From: Pseudochelatococcus lubricantis
GTDB lineage: Bacteria; Pseudomonadota; Alphaproteobacteria; Rhizobiales; Beijerinckiaceae
Direction: 5' to 3'
Assembly (NCBI RefSeq): GCF_042432495.1
Contig: NZ_JBHLXC010000002.1
Location: 248,001-312,000, forward strand
Length of the DNA stretch: 64,000 nucleotides
This document shows positions 8,593 to 16,361 of this stretch, piece after piece. Position 1 is the first letter of the stretch, and each line of letters starts with the position of its first letter. The translations under genes were made by a program, and so were the position numbers. The notes beneath the pieces were generated by a model that saw only the letters and a list, made by a program, of their open reading frames with translations, was not told the origin of the DNA and ran no database searches.

Positions 8593-8652
8593 TATGAATC
8601 TGATTTGTAGCACTTTGGGAATCCCAAAAATTAAATCGTCACCACGACCTAA

Positions 8653-9045
8653 TTGTCGTATAGCTTTCGTTCGTGACAGACGAGGCTGCCGCGCTCAACC
8701 TCAGAGGTTGATGCTGCGGGACAGGACATAAATACCAATATAGCGCCTCTAAGATATGCCGAATCCATCTAGAATCAGGAACGCTAACTCCTCATAACCA
8801 ATATCAGTATTATTTTTTAATTATGATTTATTTAATCATTATTCAGCGAATTAAGAAAGACAGATGTCGCCTACAGGTGTTCCTGACCGCCCATATTTGT
8901 GTCTGCGGTGTCCTGTACGAAATTTCCGTGTGATAATCGCCTTGTGAAGTTTGACGGTCATGCCCAGATGAGCACAGAATAGGAACCTGCGCTTGTCGAG
9001 CTCGCATGCTAGGGCGCATCATCCCTTCAGCCGATTGGGGGCACA
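8653..9045. other. AT-rich intergenic region upstream of the CD-NTase
   Basis: No gene is seen. The region is much more AT-rich than the ICE core, especially 8800-8850, which holds the inverted repeat ATGATT-TATTT-AATCAT. It probably carries the promoter of the CD-NTase/SLATT pair. No clear -35/-10 pair can be assigned. Confidence 0.5.
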
Positions 9046-10371
9046 GTGGGCATCGCAGACGACTTCAAAACCTTTCTCGACAACATCAAAATCGATAACG
9101 CAGCAACTATCTCACTTCGCTATGGTGAGATCACCGCCGCTCTTAATAAGCGATTCCGAGAGACCGAATCGAAAACTGCCAACAGCCTCCAAGTAGGGTC
9201 TTACGGTCGCTGGACGGCAATAAAAGGTATCTCCGACTTGGACATGATTTACATCGTCCCTGCCGCGGAATGGGATAATTACAAGAACGGCGGCCATTAC
9301 GCACTTCTTCGTGATACCAAAGATGCGATCAAATCGCGTTATCCGTCGACTACCGTAAAGGTCGACAGACTAGTCGTGCAGGTTCTCTACAAGGACTTCC
9401 ACGTTGAGGTGATGCCCGCTTTTCGGCAATCAGATGGAAGCTATAAATATCCGGATACCGCGAATGGCGGATCATGGAAGATAACCAAGCCGCAGGATGA
9501 GCTTGATGAGATGCAAGCGGCAAATGATCGAAAAAACAGAAATCTACGCCGCTTGTGCAAAATGACACGCGCTTGGAAAAACAAGCATGGCGTAGCGATG
9601 AGCGGGCTCCTGATAGATACGCTCGCCTACAATTTTCTGGAATCCACCGACGAGTACGACAAAAGGAGCTATCTGTACTACGATTACATGTGTCGTGATT
9701 TTTTTAAGTTCTTATCTGAGCAGCCAAAACAGTCTGAATACGCCGCCCTTGGCAGCAGGCAGCGTGTGCGTGTCAAAAAGAGATTCGAGAGGAAAGCCAA
9801 AAAGGCATACGAACTCTGCCTGAAAGCTATCGAGGCGAGCGGGCAAGCCAATGAACGCCAGAAATGGCGTAACGTGTTTGGGAATGGCTATCCTGCCCCA
9901 GTATCCAAATCGGCATCCGAAGCCGCGTTTGCCAAAGCTGCATTTCGCAATACGGAAGAATATATTGAGGACCGCTTTCCAGTGGATGTGCGGTATGATG
10001 TGCGAATCGATTGCGAGGTGATCCAGAATGGCTTCCGTCCTACGCTCTTGCTCGACCTTCTCGAACGCCACGGCATTCTTCTACGCAAGAAAAGTCTCCG
10101 CTTTTTCATAGCAGATAGCTCCGATCTCCCCCCCGAAGTCGAAATCTATTGGAAGGTACTGAATCGTGGCGAGGAGGCCGAGCGTCGCGACATGATACGT
10201 GGCCAGATTGTCCGGGACTCCGGCTCTTGGGAGCAGTACGAAAGCACTGATTTTCGTGGCAATCATCGTGTAGAATCCTATGCAGTTTTGAATGGGGTGG
10301 TTGTCGCCCGGGATGTCATTCGGGTTCCCATCAGCGCACAGAGCGCCGAGGTAGACGATTATGCAGCCTGA
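9046..10371 (+). CDS. CD-NTase (SMODS-type nucleotidyltransferase) with AGS-C domain
   Basis: 441 residues. The polymerase-beta-like core shows GSYGRWTAIKGISDLDM at residues 51-67: the GS motif plus the DxD pair D64/D66. A third acidic residue is in HVEVMPAF (E121). This is the active site of cGAS/DncV-like enzymes that make cyclic oligonucleotides. The C-terminal ~90 residues (EIYWKVLNRGEEAERR ... RGNHRVESYAVLNGVVVARD) match the AGS-C sensor domain described with SMODS and adenylyl/guanylyl synthases. The start is GTG after a G-rich ribosome site. The stop overlaps the SLATT start by 11 bases, so the two work together. Expected role: phage sensing and second-messenger synthesis in a CBASS-like system. 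The nucleotide product cannot be told from sequence. Confidence 0.9.
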   Translation: MGIADDFKTFLDNIKIDNAATISLRYGEITAALNKRFRETESKTANSLQVGSYGRWTAIKGISDLDMIYIVPAAEWDNYKNGGHYALLRDTKDAIKSRYPSTTVKVDRLVVQVLYKDFHVEVMPAFRQSDGSYKYPDTANGGSWKITKPQDELDEMQAANDRKNRNLRRLCKMTRAWKNKHGVAMSGLLIDTLAYNFLESTDEYDKRSYLYYDYMCRDFFKFLSEQPKQSEYAALGSRQRVRVKKRFERKAKKAYELCLKAIEASGQANERQKWRNVFGNGYPAPVSKSASEAAFAKAAFRNTEEYIEDRFPVDVRYDVRIDCEVIQNGFRPTLLLDLLERHGILLRKKSLRFFIADSSDLPPEVEIYWKVLNRGEEAERRDMIRGQIVRDSGSWEQYESTDFRGNHRVESYAVLNGVVVARDVIRVPISAQSAEVDDYAA

Positions 10372-10942
10372 TTATGACATCACCCTTGAGGATCAGATCC
10401 GCGAATGTTTTGGTAGGGTCGTCTACACCCACAAGACGCATGAGCGGATGGCCGATAACTGCGCCAAGCAACTCAACAGCTATAAGATCCTGCAAATTGT
10501 CCTCACAGCACTCACGAGTACGAGTGCCGTTGGCGCGGTGGTAACGGACAAAGCGTGGGTTGAAGTCGCAACGGCTCTAGTGTCGTTCCTCACGCTATTT
10601 GTAACGACATATTTGAAGAATTTCGACTTGGGTTCTACAGCGCAGAAGCACCGTGAGGCGGCCGCGAAACTGTGGAACGTCCGCGAATGTTATCTTTCGC
10701 TTCTTACAGATTTACCGACGCTCGATCGGCAGGCTGCTGTCGAACGTCGCGATGAGTTGCAGACAATGCTTGCTGCGCTCTATCAGGCTGCGCCACAAAC
10801 AAATGGCAAGGCCTATATCGAAGCTCAGAAGCGACTGCAGAAAATGGAAGATTTAACATTCAGCGCCGACGAGATCGACTGTTTCCTTCCACTATCGCTG
10901 AAGCGTTCAGGCGGTCGATCGAAGACGATAGCGCGGCAGTAA
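10361..10942 (+). CDS. SLATT-domain two-TM effector
   Basis: 193 residues. A cytosolic helix (QIRECFGRVVYTHKTHERMADN) is followed by two membrane segments, roughly residues 43-61 (KILQIVLTALTSTSAVGAVV) and 66-85 (WVEVATALVSFLTLFVTTYL). After them come the SLATT motif KNFDLGSTAQKHREAAAKLW and a long helical C-terminus. SLATT proteins are predicted membrane effectors of nucleotide-activated conflict systems, thought to form pores or to damage the inner membrane when triggered. The overlap with the CD-NTase gene and the absence of Cap2/Cap3 or HORMA/TRIP13 genes fit a minimal two-gene CBASS. No other effector gene follows before IS66. Confidence 0.88.
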   Translation: MQPDYDITLEDQIRECFGRVVYTHKTHERMADNCAKQLNSYKILQIVLTALTSTSAVGAVVTDKAWVEVATALVSFLTLFVTTYLKNFDLGSTAQKHREAAAKLWNVRECYLSLLTDLPTLDRQAAVERRDELQTMLAALYQAAPQTNGKAYIEAQKRLQKMEDLTFSADEIDCFLPLSLKRSGGRSKTIARQ

Positions 10943-11273
10943 AATAAATTATTAAAAGGAGTTAGAACGTCTATCATGTTCAATTGAGGCACAAACGACC
11001 GAGTATCTCGTCTATTTTAGCCGTTCTTTGCTGCGGGTGAAGGAGTTGGCCGCAAAGACGGGTTTCAAGCCTTTTTGGTTGGAACTGATTCGGACGTGCA
11101 AGCGGATAGGCCCGCTTGCAGCCCCTCCTGGCGTGATCAGGCGGACGATCGGGGCAGAAGCTCCACCGGCTTCAAGAGAATTGGTCGATTTCCTAAATGA
11201 TGGTGTCGTCGTCCCTGTCGTCTCCGTCATAGTCGGCAGCGGGCATTGCGCTTCCTGTTGGATCAGGAGGGCC
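10943..11273. other. Intergenic region between SLATT gene and IS66
   Basis: No supported gene. An open frame on the minus strand runs here and, if IS66 and one target duplication are removed, continues to about 13.7 kb. Its product is proline-rich and not recognisable. The segment at 10945-11030 is AT-rich and could hold the terminator of the defence operon, but no clean hairpin with a T-run is seen. Confidence 0.4.
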
Positions 11274-11321
11274 GTAAGCGTCCGGTCTGCCCGCACTGCC
11301 GCGTTCTGAGAGTGCGGGATA

Positions 11322-11717
11322 GTGTCCACCATCGATAGTGGACACTATGGTGATGGCGTGGCGCGTCGGACGAAGCGGCTTTGGACGGACGAGGAGAAGC
11401 GGTCGATCTGTTTCCAGACGACTGCGCCCGGCGTTTCGGTGGCCCAGGTGGCGCGGCGCTACGCGGTGAATGCCAATCTGATCTTCAAGTGGCTGCGCGA
11501 TGCCCGTTATGCACCTGACCCGGCTTCGGTTCCGGCCCCTTCAGAAGAAGCGCACTTTCTGCCGGTGGAGATCGTCGGGGAGGCGCCGCCGCCGGTGACC
11601 ACGCCTATTGCCGAGAACCGGATCGAAATCGAACTTGCAGGCGGTCACCGGATGCGGATCAGCGGCGGCTATGATCCGGAAGCCTTGGCACGGCTGATCC
11701 GGGGGCTGACGGCGTGA
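11322..11717 (+). CDS. tnpA: IS66 accessory protein TnpA
   Basis: About 120-131 residues with the N-terminal HTH of IS66 OrfA: RRTKRLWTDEEKRSICFQTT, then VAQVARRYAVNANLIFKWLR. GTG at 11322 is one start; it lies in a perfect 9-bp inverted repeat (AGTGTCCAC ... GTGGACACT, 11321-11345) that may limit expression. GTG at 11358 (VARRTKRLW) is the other and fits the family start better. The stop overlaps the tnpB start. Confidence 0.85.
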   Translation: MSTIDSGHYGDGVARRTKRLWTDEEKRSICFQTTAPGVSVAQVARRYAVNANLIFKWLRDARYAPDPASVPAPSEEAHFLPVEIVGEAPPPVTTPIAENRIEIELAGGHRMRISGGYDPEALARLIRGLTA

Positions 11718-12061
11718 TCCCGGTCCCGGCCAACACGCGGGTCTGGCTGGCGGCCGGAGTGACGGACATGCGCAAGGGCTTTGCGGCGCTCGCGGCGCAA
11801 GCCGAGGCGGTGCTGAAGCAGGACCCGTTCGCCGGGCATCTCTTCGTGTTCCGTGGTCGCCGGGGCGACCTCGTGAAGGTGATCTGGTGGGACGGCCAGG
11901 GGGCCTGCATGTTCATGAAGCGGCTGGAGAGGGGCCGGTTCGTCTGGCCCTCGGCCAAGGAGGGCAAGGTCGCGCTGACGCCTGCACAGTTATCCATGCT
12001 GCTTGAGGGGATCGACTGGCGGACCCCGGAACGGACCTGGCGCCCGCTGGCAGCGGGATAA
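11714..12061 (+). CDS. tnpB: IS66 accessory protein TnpB
   Basis: 115 residues, the small IS66 Orf2 protein required for transposition: VWLAAGVTDMRKGFAALAAQ, then FVFRGRRGDLVKVIWWDGQG and RLERGRFVWP. It starts with GTG overlapping the tnpA stop (GTGA). Length and motifs are normal for the family. Confidence 0.93.
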   Translation: MIPVPANTRVWLAAGVTDMRKGFAALAAQAEAVLKQDPFAGHLFVFRGRRGDLVKVIWWDGQGACMFMKRLERGRFVWPSAKEGKVALTPAQLSMLLEGIDWRTPERTWRPLAAG

Positions 12062-12120
12062 TCCGACCGCTCGGCAACCACGGGATTCCCACAAGGAATC
12101 CCGTGGGATAGACTTCTCTC

Positions 12121-13620
12121 ATGTTCGAGCAAACCCTGACCTTACCGGAAGATCCCGAGGAGTTGCGCAGCTTCACCGCGCGGCTTCTGGCCGAGGTGAA
12201 GGCGCAGGCGATCCTGATCGAGAAGCTCCGACACCAGTTGGCCGGGCACCGCGCACATCGGTTCGGGGCCTCGTCCGAGACTGCCGGGCAACTGCAACTG
12301 GCCCTTGAGACCAGCGAGATCGCCGCCGCCGTAATGACGGCACGGATGAAGCTGCCGGACATCGAAGAGAAGGGCAAACCCAAGCGCCGCCCGATCCCGG
12401 ACCACATTCCCCGGATGGAAGTGGAACTGACGCCCGGTGTTGATGCCTGCGCTGAGTGTGGCGGGCACCTGCGCCGGATCGGGGAAGACGTCACGGAAGA
12501 GCTGGAATATGTCCCCGGGCGCTTCATCGTGAACCGCATCGTCCGTCCCCGACTGACCTGCTCCTGCTGTGAGCGTTTCGTCCAGGCGCCGTTGCCCTCG
12601 CGCCCGATCGAACGCGGCCGTCCCGGCCCCGGCCTGCTCGCCCATGTGCTAGTCAGCAAGTATGCCGACCATCTGCCGCTTTACCGCCAGAGCCAGATCT
12701 TCGATCGCGAAGGGCTCGATCTCGACCGCTCTACCCTGGCCGACTGGGTCGGCAAGTCCACCGCTCTGCTGGAACCGCTGGCCGAAGCCATCGGCCGACA
12801 TGTCCTGTCCGCCGAGGCGATCTTCGCCGATGATACTCCGGTGCGGATGCTGGTGCCCGGCGCAGGCAAGACCCAAACGGCGCGGCTCTGGACCTATGCC
12901 CGCGATGAGCGACCCTGGGGCAGCGATGCTCCGCCTGCCGCATGGTATCGCTTCTCCAGTGACCGGAAAGGCCAGCATCCGAAGGACCATCTCGCCCGCT
13001 TCCGCGGCTGGATGCATGCCGACGGTTATGCCGGGTTCGAGGATCTCTATCGTTCCGGCGCCATCTGCGAGGTCGCCTGCATGGCCCATGCCCGACGCAA
13101 GTTCGTCGATATCCACCGGTCGCAAGGCTCCCCCATTGCCGAAGAGGCCATCGGACGGATCGCCCAGCTATATGCCGTCGAAAAGGAAGCTCGAGGGTCG
13201 CCACCTGATCGTCGCGCAGAGTTGCGAAAGGCCCATGCCGCCCCTGTCTTCGATGATCTCGAGGCCTGGCTGGCCATGCAACTCACCACGATCTCGGGAA
13301 AATCTCCGCTCGCCGCGGCCATCCGCTACGCGCTGTCGCGGATGGAACGCCTGCGCCCCTACCTCGACCACGGCATCCTGGAGTTGGACAACAACACCGC
13401 CGAACGCGGCATGCGCGCCATCGCCCTCGGGCGGAAGAACTACCTCTTCGTCGGCTCGGAGGCGGGCGGAAAGGCCGCCGCCATCGCCTACACCCTGATC
13501 GAGACAGCCAAGCTCAACGCCCTCGATCCCCAAACCTGGCTCGCAGATACCATCGCCCGCATCCCCGACTACAAAATCACAAAGGTCGATGACCTGATGC
13601 CGTGGCGTTGGAACGGATAG
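12121..13620 (+). CDS. tnpC: IS66-family transposase TnpC
   Basis: 499 residues. It has an N-terminal helical region (QAILIEKLRHQLAGHRAHRFG), a zinc-finger-like segment (CAECGGHLRRIGEDVTEELE, then CSCCERF) and a DDE core: FADDTPVRMLVPG (first Asp), HADGYAGFEDLY (second Asp), and LELDNNTAERGMRAIALGRKN carrying the final Glu. The C-terminal IS66_C block ends LDPQTWLADTIARIPDYKI. Full length, so probably functional. Confidence 0.95.
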   Translation: MFEQTLTLPEDPEELRSFTARLLAEVKAQAILIEKLRHQLAGHRAHRFGASSETAGQLQLALETSEIAAAVMTARMKLPDIEEKGKPKRRPIPDHIPRMEVELTPGVDACAECGGHLRRIGEDVTEELEYVPGRFIVNRIVRPRLTCSCCERFVQAPLPSRPIERGRPGPGLLAHVLVSKYADHLPLYRQSQIFDREGLDLDRSTLADWVGKSTALLEPLAEAIGRHVLSAEAIFADDTPVRMLVPGAGKTQTARLWTYARDERPWGSDAPPAAWYRFSSDRKGQHPKDHLARFRGWMHADGYAGFEDLYRSGAICEVACMAHARRKFVDIHRSQGSPIAEEAIGRIAQLYAVEKEARGSPPDRRAELRKAHAAPVFDDLEAWLAMQLTTISGKSPLAAAIRYALSRMERLRPYLDHGILELDNNTAERGMRAIALGRKNYLFVGSEAGGKAAAIAYTLIETAKLNALDPQTWLADTIARIPDYKITKVDDLMPWRWNG

Positions 13621-13640
13621 CGGTCAGACCGGACGTTTAC

Positions 13641-13943
13641 GGAGGGCCGGAGTGGGCGGCGCGTGCGGATCGGGTATGGCCTTCGGCATCATCCCGGTGA
13701 GATAAGACCAATCAGGCTGGGCCGGGAGGGGGGATAGGGGTTTGGGGAAAGAGGTGGAGGGAACCGTCCCTCTTTCCCCATGGGAGGGAGTTTGAGGGAG
13801 GGGCTTGCCCTTCCCTCATGGGGTGAGCGGCGAGAGGAGGCTTGCCCCTCTTTCGTCAGCGAAGGCGGCCGGTCGATCCGGCCGGCGTCGCTTCCAACCG
13901 AGGCAAAGACCAGAGGCGGCGGATGCCGCCTCTGGTCTGGGTC
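13641..13943. repeat. Structured G-rich spacer with a GGCCGGTCGATCCGGCC hairpin
   Basis: No gene is visible. The region is dense in purine-rich stretches able to pair, and includes the perfect hairpin GGCCGGTCGATCCGGCC at 13867-13883. Related hairpins recur at 14680-14714 and 15131-15165. A short hairpin GCCTCTGGTCTGG/CCAGAGGCGG type pairing lies just before the stop of the minus-strand gene and may end its transcript. Confidence 0.5.
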
Positions 13944-14324
13944 TCAGTCGGTGTCTGGACCCGTGGCCTCCGGATCGAAGTCGTCGTCCCAGTAGAGGAA
14001 TTCATCGTCCCGGTGGAGCGCGTGCGTCACAGCCGGGATGCGATGCCCTGCGATTTCGACGCGACGTTGCGCAACGAGGATGCTCACGGCCGTCTCGCTC
14101 GCCTCGATGGCCCGGATCGCGTCCTCCATATCGTCATGGGGTCCGAGGTTTTCGATCGGGATGACGTCGCCATCCTCGTCGTAGCCGCCGTGAAGATACA
14201 TCGGCGCGCGCTTCAGCCTCTGGGCTGCCAGCTCGGCTTCGCGGATGCGGCGGAAGCCTTCCTTCCGCTGCCGCCGGTATTCGGCGCTGTCACCGTCGAT
14301 GTAAGTGATCTTGTGCTTTGTCAT
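13944..14324 (-). CDS. ICE-encoded hypothetical protein
   Basis: 126 residues: MTKHKITYIDGDSAEYRRQR ... LKRAPMYLHGGYDEDGD ... AISETAVSILVAQRRVEIAG-like middle, ending with an acidic tail (DDEFLYWDDDFDPEATG). I do not recognise the family. The start is set by a strong ribosome site (AAGGAGAGATCTC before ATG). No membrane segment or catalytic motif is seen. It is one of several small, acidic, ICE-only proteins in this zone. Confidence 0.7.
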   Translation of the reverse strand: MTKHKITYIDGDSAEYRRQRKEGFRRIREAELAAQRLKRAPMYLHGGYDEDGDVIPIENLGPHDDMEDAIRAIEASETAVSILVAQRRVEIAGHRIPAVTHALHRDDEFLYWDDDFDPEATGPDTD

Positions 14325-14378
14325 GAGATCTCTCCTTTCGTTCTCTGACGGAAGGAGGCCGCACCGGCGCATCGAGGG

Positions 14379-14508
14379 GTCAAGGACGGCGTAAGCCGCC
14401 GCTTGCGGCGAGCGGAGGCACCGATTTTCCGGCGCCGTCCTTCGGGACGGCGGCTGAAAATTGGAGGGGGCCGCGATGTCCTTGACGCCGGAGAGGCGGT
14501 GCTATGAT
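14379..14508 (+). promoter_or_regulatory. Inverted-repeat/promoter unit, copy A
   Basis: Left arm GTCAAGGAC (14379-14387) and right arm GTCCTTGAC (14478-14486) bracket a hairpin-rich segment (GCCGTCC...GGACGGC). The right arm contains TTGACG (14482-14487), followed after 15 bases by TATGAT (14503-14508). The same unit with the same 15-base spacing is found at 14970-15077. It may drive a plus-strand transcript, although no plus-strand gene follows. Confidence 0.5.
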
Positions 14509-14679
14509 GGGAAGTCAGAGAGAGAAGAGCCCGCGGCGTCGACGAGGCGCCGCGCCCGTATGCGCCGGGGTGGTTTGGAGGGGGTGATTCACCCCCTCCA
14601 TGGGTGGGGGTTCAAGGGGGCGGGGTGTCCCTGCCCCTTTGGGGGAGAGCTTGAGAGGGGGGCTTTCCCCCTTCTCATG

Positions 14680-14714
14680 AGGAGATCCGGCCGGTCGATC
14701 CGGCTGGAGATCCT
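14680..14714 (+). ncRNA. Candidate structured RNA hairpin, copy A
   Basis: AGGAGATCC ... GGCCGGTCGATCCGGCT ... GAGATCCT folds into a two-part hairpin about 170 bases downstream of promoter-like unit A. A closely related hairpin lies about 55 bases after unit B (15131-15165). Conservation of the hairpin and its upstream promoter suggests a non-coding transcript; this is inference. Confidence 0.4.
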
Positions 14715-14758
14715 GTCGATGCTGTCCGCAGCCACCGTCGCCGACAAAAAGAAGGAGC

Positions 14759-14914
14759 TTACGCTCCCTCCTCCTCGCACCGCCTGCGCTCAGCTTCGGC
14801 GAGCAGCTCTTCGAGGCGCCGCAGCGATTCCCTGCGCTCCTTGCGGGTAAGGATGCAGTGCCCGAGTTCGGCACGCAGCTCGGCGATTTCGGTGTAGATG
14901 TCGACCCGTGTCAT
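14759..14914 (-). CDS. Small coiled-coil ICE protein
   Basis: 51 residues, MTRVDIYTEIAELRAELGHC then a charged amphipathic helix rich in Glu, Arg and Leu (ESLRRLEELLAEAERRRCEE). A very strong ribosome site (AAAGGAGG, 6 bases before ATG) supports translation. Function unknown; the heptad-like pattern suggests a short coiled coil. It lies on the minus strand between two copies of the inverted-repeat unit. Confidence 0.65.
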   Translation of the reverse strand: MTRVDIYTEIAELRAELGHCILTRKERRESLRRLEELLAEAERRRCEEEGA

Positions 14915-14969
14915 GTGAACCTCCTTTGTCTCGATGACGGAGGCGGGCAACCAGTTGTTGGAGGGACGG

Positions 14970-15077
14970 GTCAAGGATCGCGCAGCGACCGGCGGAGCCG
15001 GCGTGTGGGGGAGCCGAAATGCGTCAGCATTTTGGGGGAACCGCACGTCCTTGACGCGGCCCGACTGCTGGTATGAT
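14970..15077 (+). promoter_or_regulatory. Inverted-repeat/promoter unit, copy B
   Basis: Left arm GTCAAGGAT (14970-14978) and right arm GTCCTTGAC (15047-15055) repeat the layout of copy A. TTGACG (15051-15056) is followed after 15 bases by TATGAT (15072-15077), and the downstream bases (TGATGGG..GTCA) also match copy A. Two independent copies of the same promoter-like unit, both pointing to gene-less DNA, argue for a real function. Confidence 0.5.
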
Positions 15078-15130
15078 GGGCCGTCATTGGGAGAAAGCCG
15101 GTTTGGCACCACGCTGCAACGGGGCTCACG

Positions 15131-15165
15131 AGGATACCGGGCCGGTTGATCCGGCCAGATATCCT
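15131..15165 (+). ncRNA. Candidate structured RNA hairpin, copy B
   Basis: AGGATA ... GGGCCGGTTGATCCGGCC ... TATCCT forms a clean stem with a 6-bp outer and a 6-7-bp inner helix. Its loop-side sequence is shared with 13867-13883 and 14680-14714. It lies 54 bases downstream of the TATGAT of unit B. Possible sRNA or attenuator; no direct proof. Confidence 0.4.
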
Positions 15166-15263
15166 GTGTTCCGGGATGTAGGCGTGGGGACGGCGCCGCA
15201 ATCCGCCATGAACAACGGAAAACCCGGCCCGGCGGCTTGCGCCGCCGGACCTTCGCGCCCCAC

Positions 15264-15665
15264 TCAGAACGGGATGTCATCGTCGAGATCACGCTGATCC
15301 TCCGCGTTCTCGGTCTGCTTTGCACGGCTCAGGAAATCTACCGTCTCGGCGATGATCTCCGTGCTGTAGCGATCGACGCCCTCGCGATCGGTCCACTTCG
15401 TGTAGTGGATGCGGCCGCGAACCAGGAGCTTCATCCCCTTCTCGCAATATTGCTGGATCGTCTTGCCGAGGCCGTTGAAGGCGGTGACGCGGTGCCATTC
15501 TGTGTCCTGGACCCGGTAGCCGTTCTCGTCCCGGACAGCCCTGCCTTCCGAGTAGCGGGGGCGCGAGGTGGCCAGGGTGAAGTGGGTGATGCTGGTGCCG
15601 CCCTGGGTGGTGCGGGTTTCGGGGGTCTGACCGATATTGCCGGCAAGAATGACGATGTTCTGCAT
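15264..15665 (-). CDS. ssb: Single-stranded DNA-binding protein
   Basis: 133 residues of the SSB family with an OB fold: MQNIVILAGNIGQTPETRTT, WHRVTAFNGLGKTIQQYCEK, GRIHYTKWTDREGVDRYSTE. It ends in the acidic tip DLDDDIPF that recruits replication and repair partners. It protects single-stranded ICE DNA during transfer and replication. The start at 15665 is chosen because the protein begins exactly at the conserved MQNIVILAGN and has GGAG nine bases upstream. A hairpin (CGGAGGG-ACCAT-CCCTCCG, 15686-15704) stands just before the ribosome site. Confidence 0.95.
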   Translation of the reverse strand: MQNIVILAGNIGQTPETRTTQGGTSITHFTLATSRPRYSEGRAVRDENGYRVQDTEWHRVTAFNGLGKTIQQYCEKGMKLLVRGRIHYTKWTDREGVDRYSTEIIAETVDFLSRAKQTENAEDQRDLDDDIPF

Positions 15666-16361
15666 TGTAAGTCTCCGTTGCTCCTCGGAGGGACCATCCC
15701 TCCGACGAGACCCGGCAAAGGCCGTCGGGAGACGACAGCAACTGCCGCCTTCACGGCAGCTCGCCCCCAAGGCCCGGAGTGGCGCGGGCCGGCGCTTGCG
15801 CCAACACGGTCCGGAGCCGCGGGGGTTGCGGTCGGAAACCGAACGGTCTTAGGGGATCAGTCAGTCGGAGGGATTGGCGCCTTTGAGAGCATGAACCGGG
15901 GACGTACAGCGGAACCTTCGTCCTTGCCGGCGACGGCGTGCTGACAGGCTCATGGAACCGCCGCCCCATGCCGGGCGCCGCATGAGAACCCTCGCCACCG
16001 GCCGCCTCGCGTTCCCGCTCGGATGAGCAAGGTCGGCTGGGAAGGGAAGATGACAGTTATCGGGCTCAGAGCGAATGGCTCCGCATCCGCCTCGATGGGC
16101 GAAGGTGCGAACCGACGAATTGCGTGAACGGGGAAAGATGAAGGAACTGCGCGGCCTGAGTCCCGCAACTGACGCGGCGGCTGAGCTTGAGCAACGGTGG
16201 GATATTCGCTTGATGACTGACTGCCCCCCAGGGCGCAGCAGACCGAAAACGATGATGGTGAGTTTACAGCGGACACGACCGCTTCCCCTTGTGCGGGATG
16301 CCGGAGGCCCGGCGGCGCAAGCCGCCGGATTGCCTCATGGGAGCGGACCTGTGCCGCAGCG
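15666..16361. other. Long intergenic region with ssb leader hairpin
   Basis: Nearly 700 bases without a convincing gene. At the left end is the ssb leader hairpin (15686-15704); its loop (GGATGGTCC on the coding strand) is the same as that before the gene at 27173. Several open frames exist on both strands but their translations are Arg/Pro-rich and look like GC-rich chance frames. A hairpin CCGGCGGC...GCCGCCGG lies at about 16308-16331. Confidence 0.45.

Larger units (their letters stand above)
6559..8649. mobile_element. IS5-family element (IS427 type), split by a nested IS110
   Basis: The ends are 19-bp inverted repeats with one mismatch: GGTCGTTGTGACGATTTAA at 6559-6577 and its complement at 8631-8649. 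Each end is flanked by TA, a plausible 2-bp target duplication. Without the inner element (about 7369-8592) the IS would be about 870 bp, normal for the IS427 group. The inner insertion lies upstream of the transposase start, so the transposase frames are intact but separated from their promoter end. Confidence 0.88.
11274..13640 (+). mobile_element. IS66-family insertion sequence, complete
   Basis: 16-bp terminal repeats with one mismatch, GTAAGCGTCCGGTCTG at 11274-11289 and the complement of GTAAACGTCCGGTCTG at 13625-13640. Both are flanked by the perfect 8-bp direct repeat GGAGGGCC (11266-11273 and 13641-13648), the duplication length typical of IS66. The element is 2367 bp and encodes TnpA, TnpB and TnpC in order. 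All frames are open, so it looks recent and probably active. Confidence 0.95.

Noticed and set aside
11012..11332. Minus-strand frame next to the SLATT gene as a third defence gene
   Set aside because: No recognisable motif, no ribosome site, opposite strand, and it only continues when IS66 is removed.
14461..14850. Plus-strand coding gene after the promoter-like unit A
   Set aside because: Translation is Arg/Gly/Pro-rich and follows the hairpins; no ribosome site or similarity.
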